Of a stretch of 64,000 bases of DNA, positions 1 through 9,386 are shown piece by piece. The notes beneath the pieces are model-generated. The model was not told the origin of the DNA. It saw only the letters and a list, made by a program, of their open reading frames with translations, and did not search any database. Source of the DNA: UBA1141 sp963665155 (lineage in GTDB: Bacteria > Chloroflexota > Dehalococcoidia > Lucifugimonadales > UBA3495); NCBI GenBank assembly GCA_963665155.2, contig OY761986.2, forward strand, positions 434,001 through 498,000. The letters run 5' to 3'. Made by a program: the position numbers and the translations under genes. Positions within the stretch are counted from its first letter, which is position 1, and every line of letters begins with the position of its first letter.

Positions 1-789
1 CTGCTGCTGCGTATGTTCATAGGCCCAGGCGAGAACATTGTAATTCCCTCTCCTACCTTTGGAATGTACGCCTTCTCCGCCGAAATCTGCGGTGGCGAGG
101 CGATTTCGGTGGAGAGGGACGAAGCTTTCGAAATCGACGTGGAGGCGATGAACCTGGCAATCACGCCCAAGACCAAAGGGATGTTCTTTGCCTCTCCCAA
201 CAACCCTACGGGAAATATTGCTACCGAGGCCCAAATTCGGCCCTTATTGGAGACCGGGCGGCTGGTGGTTGTGGACGAGACTTACTACGAGTTTTGCGGT
301 CATACCGTGATGCCCCTGCTCCAAGAATACTCAAACCTGGTAGTCCTGCGGACCTTTAGCAAATGGGCTGGTTTGGCCGGACTACGCATCGGCTTGGGCG
401 TCATGCAACCGGAACTGGCTGCCACCATGATGAGCATGAAGCCGCCTTACAACGTCAACCTGGCGGCCGAAATAGCATTGTTGGCTTCGCTGGAAGACAC
501 ACCGACCCTGTTAGATCGGGTTCAAAAAATCGTTGTCGAACGCGACCGTATGATGGGAATGTTGCGCCAGGTCGAGGGCATCAAAACCTGGCCTTCGCAA
601 GCTAACTTTATCTTGATGCAACTCCCCGAGGGCCGTGGAAAAGATATTTACGACGGCCTCTGCAACCGGGGAATCTTCTTGCGCTACTTCGGCAATGCGC
701 GTCTCAAAGATCACATCAGGGCCAGCGTGGGTTTGCCCCACGAGACCGACGCTGTTGTCGCCGCCTTGAGCGAGTTGGTTAACGCCTAA
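1..789 (+). CDS. hisC: Histidinol-phosphate aminotransferase, 5' end outside window
   Basis: PLP-dependent class I/II aminotransferase. HisC converts imidazole-acetol phosphate plus glutamate to histidinol phosphate in the cytosol. The reading frame is open from base 1, so the N-terminal part (roughly 100 residues) lies outside the window. Visible motifs are SPNNPTG (bases 193-213), the D-x-x-Y of VVVDETYYEF, and the PLP-lysine motif RTFSKWAGLAGLRIG with the Lys codon at 361-363. Assignment to HisC rather than another aminotransferase rests on the family-like sequence and on hisB lying 211 bp downstream on the same strand. Confidence 0.9.
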   Translation: MLLRMFIGPGENIVIPSPTFGMYAFSAEICGGEAISVERDEAFEIDVEAMNLAITPKTKGMFFASPNNPTGNIATEAQIRPLLETGRLVVVDETYYEFCGHTVMPLLQEYSNLVVLRTFSKWAGLAGLRIGLGVMQPELAATMMSMKPPYNVNLAAEIALLASLEDTPTLLDRVQKIVVERDRMMGMLRQVEGIKTWPSQANFILMQLPEGRGKDIYDGLCNRGIFLRYFGNARLKDHIRASVGLPHETDAVVAALSELVNA

Positions 790-857
790 AAAGTGGCTTT
801 TGAGTCCCAACAATCATTTTGGTGTGCTTGTCTGAACGTCGGCAAATTCGGATGAAT

Positions 858-883
858 CCTTCGACAGGCTCAGGACAAACGGG
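858..883. repeat. Dispersed repeat R1 (CTTCGACAGGCTCAGG type)
   Basis: A copy of a short intergenic repeat of the form CCTTCGACARGCTCAGG followed by ACRAACGGG. Related copies lie at 38129-38154, 38216-38233 (inverted), 38252-38277, 38357-38383, 48118-48143 and 48162-48180 (inverted). It lies in the hisC-hisB spacer. Confidence 0.7.
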
Positions 884-1000
884 AGTTCCCACAGCGTTGG
901 TAATGAATTGTGGTCGAAGCTCTAGAATGAAGCCTGAGCGTCGTTCCGCACCTCTTGGAATGTCCAATTAGCTTGATCGAATCAACAGCGGGGTAGACCA

Positions 1001-1636
1001 ATGACATCCATCAGCAAGAAAACTGACGGTCCTCCGGCCACTGCCAGAAAAGCATCATTGGAGCGCAAGACCGGCGAGACCAGCATTAGCGTGTCCATCA
1101 ACCTGGACGGTCAGGGCCAATACGATGTGGAAACAGGCAATGGATTTCTGGACCACATGGTCAGCCAAATCGCCCGCCACGGGTTGATTGACATAACTCT
1201 GAAAGCATCGGGAGACGTCCATACCGGATGGCATCACTTGGTGGAAGACGTCGGCATCATGCTGGGAAGAGTATTTAGGGAGGCTTTAGGAGACGGAAGG
1301 GGTATTCGCCGCATGGGCCATGCCATCGTCCCATTGGATGAAGCCCTGGCCATGGTCGCGGTCGACTGTGGCGGAAGGCCATATGCCTCTATGGATACCA
1401 CGCTGGACAACACCATGGTGGAGACGCTCTCCGGCGATCTGGTGGGGCACTTCCTGGAGTCCTTCGCCATGGAGGGCAAGATAAATCTTCACGCCAAAAT
1501 ATTGTCTGGGGTGAGCCCGCATCACAAGGCGGAAGCGCTCTGCAAGGCCTTGGCCCGAGCGCTGCGGGATGCGGTAGAGCACGATCCCAGGGCACTGGAG
1601 CAAGTGCCCAGCACCAAAGGGACGATTGCCGGGTAG
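1001..1636 (+). CDS. hisB: Imidazoleglycerol-phosphate dehydratase
   Basis: Manganese-dependent dehydratase of histidine biosynthesis, converting imidazole glycerol phosphate to imidazole acetol phosphate, the step just before HisC. The 211-residue protein shows GFLDHM (residues 48-53), the metal-binding WHHLVED (77-83) and the second SPHHKAEA cluster (172-179). These fit the duplicated HHxxED/HHxxEA metal sites of the family. The first about 20 residues are an extension beyond the usual 195-residue core. It follows hisC on the same strand, although the 211-bp gap with a dispersed repeat suggests possible separate transcription. Confidence 0.93.
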   Translation: MTSISKKTDGPPATARKASLERKTGETSISVSINLDGQGQYDVETGNGFLDHMVSQIARHGLIDITLKASGDVHTGWHHLVEDVGIMLGRVFREALGDGRGIRRMGHAIVPLDEALAMVAVDCGGRPYASMDTTLDNTMVETLSGDLVGHFLESFAMEGKINLHAKILSGVSPHHKAEALCKALARALRDAVEHDPRALEQVPSTKGTIAG

Positions 1637-1684
1637 AGGTTGCATTGAGAGTTCGGGGAACAACATCCGGTGAGCATACACACT

Positions 1685-1708
1685 AGGGGCGGTTCGCGAA
1701 CCGCCCCT
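1685..1708. repeat. Palindromic repeat R2 (AGGGGCGGTT..AACCGCCCCT)
   Basis: A perfect 24-bp inverted repeat (arms AGGGGCGGTTCG and CGAACCGCCCCT) that can form a hairpin. It sits between the convergent genes hisB and the crotonase. A related hairpin at 35069-35099 also separates a convergent pair. There is no T-run, so a role as a bidirectional terminator is inference only. Confidence 0.75.
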
Positions 1709-1780
1709 ACGTTCTCCGCCTGTGCCGGAAAGGTTGCCCAAATGATGGGGCTGGGTTCCATACTGCTGCGATTGCTCTTA

Positions 1781-2551
1781 CTACCGGCCCTTACGAGCTA
1801 TGAACTCGGGGAATGCCTGCTCCACACCGTAGCCCACAACTTTCTCCGTGGTAAACATTCTTTCGTTGTCCCACATCTCTTTAAGATTTGCTCCCAGATC
1901 CTGAAGCAACAGCTCTTTTACGCCCGTTACGGACTCGTGGCGGTTCCCGGCGATGGCGATGGCTATCTCCATGGTCTTGGCCCGAAGCTCCCCGGCCGGG
2001 ACCAAATGGTTGATCAGCCCAATGCGGTAGGCCTCTTCGGCATCCACCACTCGCCCGCTGAAAAGCAACTCCTTGGCCATGGGCCAGCCCACCTGGTTGG
2101 GCAAGGTCCAAGTGCAATTGATCCTCCCATAAGCGGTCGCCAAAAACCGGAAACTGGTGTTTTCGCAACCCAGTCGGAAATCCAGGGACGACGCTAAAAC
2201 CGCTCCTCCTCCATAAGCCAGGCCGTTCATCATGCCAATTACAGGCTTGGGAGAAGCGGAAATCTCGTAGGTCCTCTGCGTGTATAGCGCGCTGTTGGCC
2301 TCCCTTTGCGCCTCGGTCAACTCTGTGGCGTCCCGCCGCTGCTCGTGGATGTCTCCACCCGCCGAAAAAGCCCGGTCACCCGTTCCGGTAATCACTATGC
2401 ATCCCACGTCGTCGTTGGCATTGGCTTGCACTACGGCGTCATACAATTCGTCATTCAACTGGTGGTTCATGGCGTTTAGTACCTCGGGACGGTTCAACGT
2501 CACAATGCTGACGCCCTCTTCAATCTCCACCAAAATGTTCTCGTATGGCAT
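1781..2551 (-). CDS. Enoyl-CoA hydratase/isomerase (crotonase) family protein
   Basis: A 256-residue crotonase-fold enzyme, probably acting on an acyl-CoA in the cytosol. The oxyanion-hole segments are visible as AFSAGGDI (residues 62-69) and GLAYGGGA. By alignment in my head to rat enoyl-CoA hydratase, the position of Glu144 is Ala (in FLATAYGRI), while the second catalytic Glu is kept in PMAKELLFSG. It may therefore be an isomerase, hydrolase or other crotonase rather than a standard hydratase. A strong Shine-Dalgarno (AGGAGG at 2557-2562, minus strand) supports the ATG start. It is convergent with hisB. Substrate unknown. Confidence 0.88.
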   Translation of the reverse strand: MPYENILVEIEEGVSIVTLNRPEVLNAMNHQLNDELYDAVVQANANDDVGCIVITGTGDRAFSAGGDIHEQRRDATELTEAQREANSALYTQRTYEISASPKPVIGMMNGLAYGGGAVLASSLDFRLGCENTSFRFLATAYGRINCTWTLPNQVGWPMAKELLFSGRVVDAEEAYRIGLINHLVPAGELRAKTMEIAIAIAGNRHESVTGVKELLLQDLGANLKEMWDNERMFTTEKVVGYGVEQAFPEFIARKGR

Positions 2552-2714
2552 TGTTTCCTCCTAATAAATAATTGGCGGCTAGTAATTCGCGGCTAGCCGC
2601 GAATAGTTGTCGGTGAGATAGGTAAAGCTCAGGAAGATATTAGGTTGAACTTTATTGTATGAACCGGGCAGAGTCAATTTCATTCATGAAATTGCGGTGC
2701 TTCAGCTATCCCCT

Positions 2715-2742
2715 CGTCATACCGGCGAAGCCAGGATTCCAG
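2715..2742. repeat. Dispersed repeat R3 (CGTCATACCGGCGAAGCC type)
   Basis: It resembles the widespread intergenic repeat of the form CGTCAT-ACCGGCGAAGCC-GGATTCCAG seen in many bacterial genomes. Only this clear copy is in the window; a decayed start (CCGTCATTCCGAACGCC) is at 53464. It lies in the roughly 530-bp gap 2552-3079, which otherwise shows no gene. Confidence 0.5.
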
Positions 2743-2942
2743 AGAACGCCATACCTACCGCCGGAATTACAGTAAGGTATTTGATGGCTTGAGCTTGAGG
2801 CGCGGTCCAGCACCGAAGTTATGGTCGCTTCGACACGGCCTGTTGGCATCTGGGTATTTGGGCTGTTCCATGTTCCAGGCTGGGGGACCGCCTACGCTGC
2901 TAAAACTGCCCAGCCAGCCTCCGGGCTCTGGGCGTGACCACT

Positions 2943-2958
2943 GTGTTAAACTGCAACC
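2943..2958 (+). promoter_or_regulatory. Possible extended -10 element (TGTTAAACT)
   Basis: The 16-mer GTGTTAAACTGCAACC recurs with one mismatch at 13148-13163 upstream of cysS, and a shorter relative lies at 34107-34120 upstream of the SDR gene. Each is 110-140 bp before a plus-strand start codon. TG-T-TAAACT resembles an extended -10 box; no good -35 is seen. The promoter role is inference. Confidence 0.3.
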
Positions 2959-3079
2959 TAGTCAGGGTTCTGACCAAGAATTCGCTTCAATTTTGGCTAC
3001 CAAGTTGGATCGCTCTGCGGGTCGACCGTTAGCATTGGTCGGGGCGTTAGGTTCGATATGAAATTCAGGAGGTGCTGGT

Positions 3080-4736
3080 TTGGCCGAGAGGCTTAACGCT
3101 GGTGTGGCGGTTATAGAGATGCTTCGCCAGGAAGGCGTTTCCCACATTTTCGGGATTGTTGGGCCGTCTTTCTTGGACATATTGGACCCGCTGTACGACC
3201 GCGACGACATTCAGTTTGTGGGCGTTCGCCACGAGCAGGGCGCTGCCTTAATGGCCGATGGCTACAGCAGAATTTCCGGTACTCCCAGCGTGTGCCTGGT
3301 CACCAACGGCCCCGGCGTCCTGAACCTCACCTACGGTATCGCTTCCGCGTTCGGCATCCAGGGACCACCAATACCGCGACTCCACCCAGGAATTCGACCA
3401 AGTGTCCCTGTTCCGCTCCATCACCAAGGCTGCCTTTCCCGTAAACAAGATCGAGCGCCTTCCCGATGCCCTGCGCCACGCCTTCCGAGTGGCAACCTCG
3501 GGCAAGATGGGACCAGTGTTGCTTGACCTGCCCCGGGACATCCTTCCGGGCGCTGAAATCGAGTTGGACGTGCTGCCCCCCGATACTTATCGCTCGGGAC
3601 AGACCAGGTCCAGGGGAGACCGCAACCTGATCGAGAAAGCGGCCAGAACGCTACTGTCGGCAGAACGGCCGGTCATAATTGCCGGTGGCGGCGTTCAATG
3701 GAGCAATGCGGCCGAAGAAGTAACCAGCATGGCCGACCTGCTGGGAGCGGCAATTACGACTTCCTACGGACGGGCCGACGCGGTGCCCAGCGACCACCCC
3801 AAATTCCTAGGACACTTGGGCCGATTGGGGGCGGCGGAGGCCATTGAAGCAGTACGCCATTCAGACGTTATCTTGGCTGTGGGAACCCGGTTGAGCCAAT
3901 CCACGACTTTCTACGACAATCGCTTTATCCCAGCCGACGCCCAAATTATCCAAATAGAAATAGACCCCGAGGAGTTAGGACGCAATTACCCGATCACCGT
4001 GGGTATCGAGGGAGACGCCAAGGCCGTAATGCAGGGGTTGCTAGAAGTAGTCCGGGAAGCGGAACCCAGGCACAATCAGGTCTGGGTTGAGGATATTGGG
4101 GACTGGCACGCACGGCGGAATAATCGTCTGGACAACGAAGGCAGATCGGATAGCGCCCTGATCAAACCCCAGAGCGTATACGCCGAACTGCGTAAAGTCA
4201 TGCCCAGAGACGCCATCGTAGCGTTGGATGCTGGCGTTGGTCCCAATTTTGGGCAGGACCGCCTGAACTTCTACGAACCCCGAAGCCTGCTTACCTCCTT
4301 GGACTTGGGCGGCTTGGGTTTTAGCTTTCCAGCGGCTTTGGGAGCCAAGTTTGCTGCGCCGGACCGGCCGGTCATCAACTTCAACGGTGGCTTTCTGTTC
4401 AACGCTCAAGAGTTCGCTACTGCCGTGCGTTATGGCCTAAAGGTGGTAACGGTAATCCTGAATAACGATTGTTGGGGCTCGGAAAAGGCCTACCAACGGG
4501 ACGCTTTTAACCAGCGGTACGTGGGCGCTGACACGAATAACCCGCGATTCGACAAATACGCCGAGATTTTTGGCGGTACCGGCTTTTATGTAGACCGAGT
4601 CCAAGACATAGGTAATGCCTTCCTGGAAGCATTGCAGGTTGACGGGCCAAGCATCATAGAAATCCCGGTGGACCCGGATGAACTACCTCGCCCAGCCCGG
4701 CTTTCCGACGTCCAAGCACCAAAGCCGAGTGCCTGA
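3080..4736 (+). pseudogene. ThDP-dependent enzyme (acetolactate synthase/oxalyl-CoA decarboxylase-like), frameshifted
   Basis: It starts at TTG (3080) behind a strong AGGAGGTG. The first frame encodes the N-terminal ThDP (PYR) domain, including the conserved Glu in VGVRHEQGAA, up to about base 3355. Homology then continues in another frame (SRDHQYRDSTQEFDQVSLFR onward) to 4736. At the junction about a dozen family residues also seem missing, so this looks like a small non-triplet deletion rather than a single-base slip. The C-terminal ThDP motif is unusual: the usual G-D-G reads F-N-G-G, so the Mg-binding Asp is Asn. The total would be about 550 residues, normal for the family. Either a pseudogene or a consensus error; the substrate cannot be told. 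Confidence 0.75.
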
Positions 4737-4855
4737 CTATTAAAGAACGACGGAGCGTGTTTGAGGGATTAAGCGAGTAACGCCTGGATTTGTGGTTCTG
4801 TGGTTAGCCGTCCTAAGTCAAATCACGGGAATCTTGATTGCTGGAATTTTTATAA

Positions 4856-5221
4856 ATGGAAAAACCGGTTTTACCTAAAGAAGTTCAAATAGAGGATCAG
4901 GCAATTGTGATCCTGTGGGATGACGGGCATCGAAGCCCTTTTCCCCATAGGTTCCTTCGCCTCCGTTGCCCATGCGCCAGTTGCGTTGACGAGATGACCG
5001 GACGGCCCCGTCTCGACCCGGACACAGTGCCTCAAGACGTTAGCGCCTTAGACCATATGCAGGTCGGCAACTATGCTCTTCAGTTTCTGTGGAGCGACGC
5101 TCACTATACCGGCATATATCCCTACCGGTATTTAATATCCCATTGCACCTGCATAGCCTGTGCTGAGGGACGGGCCGGTGGAAACGATCCGAAAGGCGGG
5201 GATGCGGGTTCCGGGAAATAA
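4856..5221 (+). CDS. DUF971 (gamma-butyrobetaine hydroxylase N-terminal-like) protein
   Basis: A 121-residue protein matching the DUF971/GBBH-like N-terminal domain: a W-x-D-G-H-R-S-P-F motif followed by a cysteine cluster RCPCASC (C38, C40, C43) and a second Cys group near the C-terminus (HCTCIAC). The Cys and His residues suggest metal binding. Stand-alone DUF971 proteins are often linked to Fe-S or metal metabolism, but function is not established. It lies alone between the ThDP gene and fmdB; no strong Shine-Dalgarno precedes the ATG. Confidence 0.8.
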   Translation: MEKPVLPKEVQIEDQAIVILWDDGHRSPFPHRFLRLRCPCASCVDEMTGRPRLDPDTVPQDVSALDHMQVGNYALQFLWSDAHYTGIYPYRYLISHCTCIACAEGRAGGNDPKGGDAGSGK

Positions 5222-5302
5222 CCTGCGATAAATAATTTCCTCGACCCATTAACCCCGGTAGCCGATGACGCGAAGAGTTCGTTGGTGCTTATCGAGAGGC
5301 GT

Positions 5303-5548
5303 CTACAGCGTTGAAGACGGTTGGTCCGGGGTCGGTTCTTTTCCTCGATTGTGGTCCCGGAACGGTCGTGTAGTGGGTCCGAGTTTCGGGGCGCTAAAGG
5401 TTTTTGATTTGAACGAGAAACTGGAGAGTTGCCTGCGGCCATTTTCGTTGCAGTTGGCGCAGGGCGCCGGGTCGTCCATCTTGGACACCGGGCGTATCAT
5501 TTCGTATTCCAACTGGCAATTTTCGCAGTAGTACTCGTAAACCGGCAT
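5303..5548 (-). CDS. FmdB-type zinc-ribbon protein
   Basis: A small protein of 81 residues starting MPVYEYYCENC, the hallmark of the FmdB/CxxC_CxxC_SSSS regulatory zinc-ribbon family. The zinc ligands are C8/C11 and C30/C33. The C-terminal half is polar and probably disordered. I chose the internal ATG at 5548 because GGGGAGG (5554-5560, minus strand) is 5 nt upstream; an upstream in-frame ATG at 5569 lacks this. It is convergent with the DUF971 gene. Function is unknown beyond presumed regulation. Confidence 0.85.
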   Translation of the reverse strand: MPVYEYYCENCQLEYEMIRPVSKMDDPAPCANCNENGRRQLSSFSFKSKTFSAPKLGPTTRPFRDHNRGKEPTPDQPSSTL

Positions 5549-5703
5549 AGCAACCTCCCCATTTTCCAATCATTGTATCTACCGCCATGACATTGCGCTA
5601 CCTAGTCAAGACTGGGCTTAAGACTTTCCCGGTCCAAACTAATTTTCCCAGCTAAATTTCAGACTTACCCTTAGCGTGAGTAAACCTGAATAGGAGGGAG
5701 CTG

Positions 5704-6480
5704 TTGTCCATGGGGCGTCTGCACCTTTTCGAACTGGAAGACCAAGGCTGGTTTCCCAAATCCATCCGAGACGCAGGCACAGACTTTATGCGTTTCGTGG
5801 CTGAAGTGGGCAGGCCCTACAGGGCGATAATCCCTCGCATTCGCCGGGTGATGGAGGAGACCGGCAACCAGGGCATTCTGGATTTATGCTCCGGGGCTGC
5901 CGGTCCGGTGGTGGCAATCAGGCAGGAGTTGGCGGCTAACGGTTGCGACATCCCGGTGACCCTTACGGACAAGTTCCCGAACTACCCCGCCTTCCACCGG
6001 GCCCGACATCGTTCCGATGGGGTAGTGGATTTTATTATCTCCCCCATCGACGCCACGGCTGTGCCGCCGGGTGTGATGGGTTTCCGTACACTGTTTTCCG
6101 GAATGCATCACTTTCGCCCGGAAATGGCAAAACGCATTTTGCAAGACGCTGTAAATCAACGCCAGCCCATTGGGGTGTTCGAAATTGCCCGCCGGCACCC
6201 CGTGCATATTTTGGGCACTGCCCTAATTGCTCCGGCGCTTTTGCTATCCACTCCGTTCATTCGTCCCTTTCGTTGGAGCCGACTATTTTGGACCTACATT
6301 CTCCCGATGGCGCCTCTATTTCTGACCTGGGACGCAATCGTGTCGTGCCTCAGGGCATACTCGCTTAAAGAATTGCACGAGTTGGTAGACGGATTGGAGT
6401 GCGATAGCTACTCATGGGAAATCGGAGTGGACGCAGCCATGCCAGCGCCCGTCACCTACCTGGTAGGGTACCCTGTCTGA
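5704..6480 (+). CDS. SAM-methyltransferase-like protein with hydrophobic C-terminal part
   Basis: 258 residues. Residues around 58-66 (ILDLCSGAAGP) resemble the glycine-rich SAM-binding motif I of class I methyltransferases, with an Asp in TLTDKFPN where the motif II acid is expected. Residues about 165-205 are hydrophobic with two likely membrane-associated segments, which is unusual for a soluble methyltransferase. The start is TTG at 5704, 5 nt after AGGAGGG; ATG at 5710 is the alternative. Substrate unknown; no operon partner is obvious. Confidence 0.65.
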   Translation: MSMGRLHLFELEDQGWFPKSIRDAGTDFMRFVAEVGRPYRAIIPRIRRVMEETGNQGILDLCSGAAGPVVAIRQELAANGCDIPVTLTDKFPNYPAFHRARHRSDGVVDFIISPIDATAVPPGVMGFRTLFSGMHHFRPEMAKRILQDAVNQRQPIGVFEIARRHPVHILGTALIAPALLLSTPFIRPFRWSRLFWTYILPMAPLFLTWDAIVSCLRAYSLKELHELVDGLECDSYSWEIGVDAAMPAPVTYLVGYPV

Positions 6481-6744
6481 TTTTGGGTATCCCAGAAAAC
6501 CGATGCACCGGGAAGCATGACGAATCGGTCGCCATATGAACTACTTCGCTGGTAGGCCGATACTTGCACATTCAGCTACAATTGCCCTTCCAAAGCCTAT
6601 TCCCGTCGAACCGTGTCGGTTCCTTGCAGGTGGCCAAGAAGGTGGCCGAAAAATAAATGACATTCGGGATTGATACGCCAATGGCCTCTCCTGATGATGA
6701 AGTATTGTCGTCCAACCAACTTGATATGAGGGACTCCTACTAGA

Positions 6745-7662
6745 GTGCTGCGCTACATTTTCATCCGATTGCTCCAAACCATCGTCACGCTTTGGGTTCT
6801 CACGTTAATCGTGTTCGGCCTGACCAGGATATCCGGAAGTCCTGTAGACACGCTGTTACCCCTAGAGGCCACGGAGGAACACCGGGCCAGAATTTCAAAG
6901 CTTTGGCGTCTCGATAAGCCGGTAACCCAGCAATACTATATATTTATGTCCAACATCAGCCGTGGCGAACTGGGCATGTCCCTCAAGTGGCAGCAGCCTG
7001 TCGCCGGTCTTATTTTGGATCGATTTCCCAACACGTTGGCCCTGGCTGCGTTCTCAATCGCCATCGGTATCCTGATTGCCGTGCCAATTGGAGTCCTCTC
7101 GGCAGTAAGGCGGGGCAGCGTCTTCGACTACGTTGCGAAAACCGTGGCCCTACTGGGTCAGTCGGTCCCGCCTTTTTGGCTGGGCCTGATGGTAATGTGG
7201 GTGTTTGCGGTCCAACTGGAACTGGTGTCGTCGGCTGGCATGGAAGGGTTCACCTCGTTCCTCTTGCCTGGCTTGGCTCTCTCCCTTGCTTGGATCGCTA
7301 GTATTATTCGGCTCTTAAGGTCTTCGATGCTGGATGTATTGGACAGCGAGTACATTCGACTGGCTCGCGTCAAGGGCCTGCCCGAGTGGAAAGTTATCTC
7401 GAAGCATGCCCTGCGTAACGCCGCAATCGGGCCACTCACCTACTTTGGCTTGATCCTAGGGTCTTTACTGGCCGGATCCGTGTCCATTGAGACCGTCTTT
7501 GCTTGGCCGGGTCTTGGACCGCTGGCCGTTGAGGCTGCGCTGGTCAGGGATTACCCGTTGATACAAGGGGTCGTGCTATTCTTCGGAGGTCTGTTCCTCA
7601 TGATAAATCTATTGGTCGATATCCTATACGCCTACCTAGATCCACGAGTTAGGTACGCATGA
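6745..7662 (+). CDS. ABC transporter permease, DppB/OppB type
   Basis: A 305-residue inner-membrane permease of the dipeptide/oligopeptide/nickel family. It has an N-terminal membrane helix (LRYIFIRLLQTIVTLWVL), the family segment VFGLTRISGSPVD, about six hydrophobic spans, and the EAA loop ARVKGLPEWKVISKHALRNA that contacts the ATPase. It starts with GTG. No DppC, binding protein or ATPase gene adjoins it, so it is either a remnant of a broken operon or works with partners encoded elsewhere. The solute is unknown. Confidence 0.9.
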   Translation: MLRYIFIRLLQTIVTLWVLTLIVFGLTRISGSPVDTLLPLEATEEHRARISKLWRLDKPVTQQYYIFMSNISRGELGMSLKWQQPVAGLILDRFPNTLALAAFSIAIGILIAVPIGVLSAVRRGSVFDYVAKTVALLGQSVPPFWLGLMVMWVFAVQLELVSSAGMEGFTSFLLPGLALSLAWIASIIRLLRSSMLDVLDSEYIRLARVKGLPEWKVISKHALRNAAIGPLTYFGLILGSLLAGSVSIETVFAWPGLGPLAVEAALVRDYPLIQGVVLFFGGLFLMINLLVDILYAYLDPRVRYA

Positions 7663-7839
7663 GTTTGGTGTTTGGCTTAAATTGGTCGCAACTGACTTAA
7701 TGCGATACAGGAACCGAATCGACGGCTCCATTGGCACATACGTTACTAAAGCCAGCCAAACCTGAAATCCTATTTCGTTAGGGGATTTCACCGGATATTT
7801 CCAGGCATCAGCTGCGACGATGAGTAACGAAGAGGTCAA

Positions 7840-8967
7840 ATGATGACAAACTCGACCGATGTAGTAATTGTCGGCGGTGGCGCCGCAGGTTGTGCGGTGG
7901 CCTATTACCTTGCCCTCGCCGGTGTGAAGTCGACCATCATCGAACGGGAGGGCATAGGTTCCCAAGCCTCGGGGTTTTCCGCAGGAGGCCTGAACCCACT
8001 GCAAGGTACTGGCGTTCCCGGCCCCCTAGGTGAAGTGGCCATGGAGTCTTACCTGTTGCACCAAGACCTCTTCCCTACATTGCTTGAAGTGACCGGCGTT
8101 GACTACCAATGGCGCTTAAACTCCTTGATTAAAGTAGCCTTCGCTGATGAGGACATGCCTGAGCTACATGAGACATTCGATACGTTTACATCCCACGAGG
8201 GATTCGAAGCGGAGATGCTGGACCAAGAGCAGCTTCTCGACCTGGAGCCTCGAATCTCTACCCAGGTGATAAAAGGTGTAGTCGCCAGGGGCAATGCCTC
8301 TTTGGATAGCTACAAGTACACATTGGCTTTGATCCAAGCTTCTGAAAAAATGGGAGCGTCCATACAGTCTGGCACCGTAGAAGGGTTGGAGCGCTCCGGA
8401 GGGCGGGTGACCGGCTTGGTGTTGAACGGCAGTGTGCTGCACTGCGACGAATTGGTGATGGCCACCGGACCTTGGTCGCGCATCGCCGAACCGTGGCTTG
8501 GCGCCTATATACCGGTCGACCCGCTCAAGGGCGAGATACTCCGGCTTGAATTGCCCGGTGGACCATTGGGTCACGATATGTCCGGAGGGGGAGGGTCGCT
8601 ATATCCCAAACCCGACGGGTTGGTCTGGTGCGGCACTACCGAAGATTGGTGTGGCTACGATAGGTCAACCACCGAATCGGCACGTCAACGAATAGTAAAC
8701 GGTGCGGTAAAGCTAATACCGGATTTGGCGAAAGCACGTTTGGTTCTGCATACCGCTTGCTTGAGGCCGGTAACCCCCGATTGGTTGCCGATCATCGGTC
8801 GGGTACCGGGGCTGGATAACGCTTACTTGGCCACCGGCGCTGGCAAGAAGGGTATTTTGTTGAGTCCCGCTATAGGCAAAGCGATCGCCGACCAGATTAC
8901 CGAGGGCGCCACAGAATTGTCCGTAGGAGGATTTGACCCGGCCAGGTTTACGGCGCCTTCGGACTGA
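7840..8967 (+). CDS. FAD-dependent D-amino-acid/glycine oxidase-like oxidoreductase
   Basis: 375 residues of the DAO/DadA family, which oxidise amines or amino acids with FAD. The N-terminal dinucleotide fold VVIVGGGAAGCAVAYYLA ends in an acidic residue (IIERE) for the FAD ribose. The middle contains GEILRLELPGG, and the C-terminal family block is PDWLPIIGRVPGLDNAYLATGAGKKG, in which the GAGKKG segment closes on FAD. It is on the same strand as the ABC permease 177 bp upstream, so uptake and oxidation of the same compound is possible but unproven. Confidence 0.85.
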   Translation: MMTNSTDVVIVGGGAAGCAVAYYLALAGVKSTIIEREGIGSQASGFSAGGLNPLQGTGVPGPLGEVAMESYLLHQDLFPTLLEVTGVDYQWRLNSLIKVAFADEDMPELHETFDTFTSHEGFEAEMLDQEQLLDLEPRISTQVIKGVVARGNASLDSYKYTLALIQASEKMGASIQSGTVEGLERSGGRVTGLVLNGSVLHCDELVMATGPWSRIAEPWLGAYIPVDPLKGEILRLELPGGPLGHDMSGGGGSLYPKPDGLVWCGTTEDWCGYDRSTTESARQRIVNGAVKLIPDLAKARLVLHTACLRPVTPDWLPIIGRVPGLDNAYLATGAGKKGILLSPAIGKAIADQITEGATELSVGGFDPARFTAPSD

Positions 8968-9386
8968 CATCCCGGTTAAATCCTGCATCCGTATCACCGG
9001 GAGTCCGGTTGAATAGCTGTAGAGCAAAATTCCCATACCAGCTTTGGCAAAACGTGGGGGATAGACTTACAGACCAATTCCGGTGACGGAGGGAATGAAT
9101 GATGGCCAGGAATTGTTGGCTTCAGTAAATCGGGCGGTTGGCCCTTAGGGGAGCGCGTTTTACATAACTTTGGAGCCATGTGTGCTAGCTAGGAAAGTGG
9201 ACGAGACACGCCTAAGCAGCACAGTCACACAAATGAGGCCAGATTGAGAGTGACTCCTCGCTGATAAATATCGTGTCGTTAGTAGCGACGGTGCCTATCG
9301 AGAGCGGTTGAATGCATCAACAAACGAATTAACCGTGGAGCGACTCGGACCTTGACGAACCCAGCCCTTAATCTGGGCCAGGCTTT
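8968..9386. other. Gap between convergent genes, no feature recognised
   Basis: About 420 bp between two convergent genes. The only structure I see is a weak hairpin near 9360-9378 (CCCAG...CTGGG). No RNA gene or persuasive coding frame. Confidence 0.5.

Noticed and set aside
2789..3061. 90-codon open frame before the ThDP gene
   Set aside because: Low-complexity Pro/Ser/Gly content, no ribosome site; overlaps the likely promoter.
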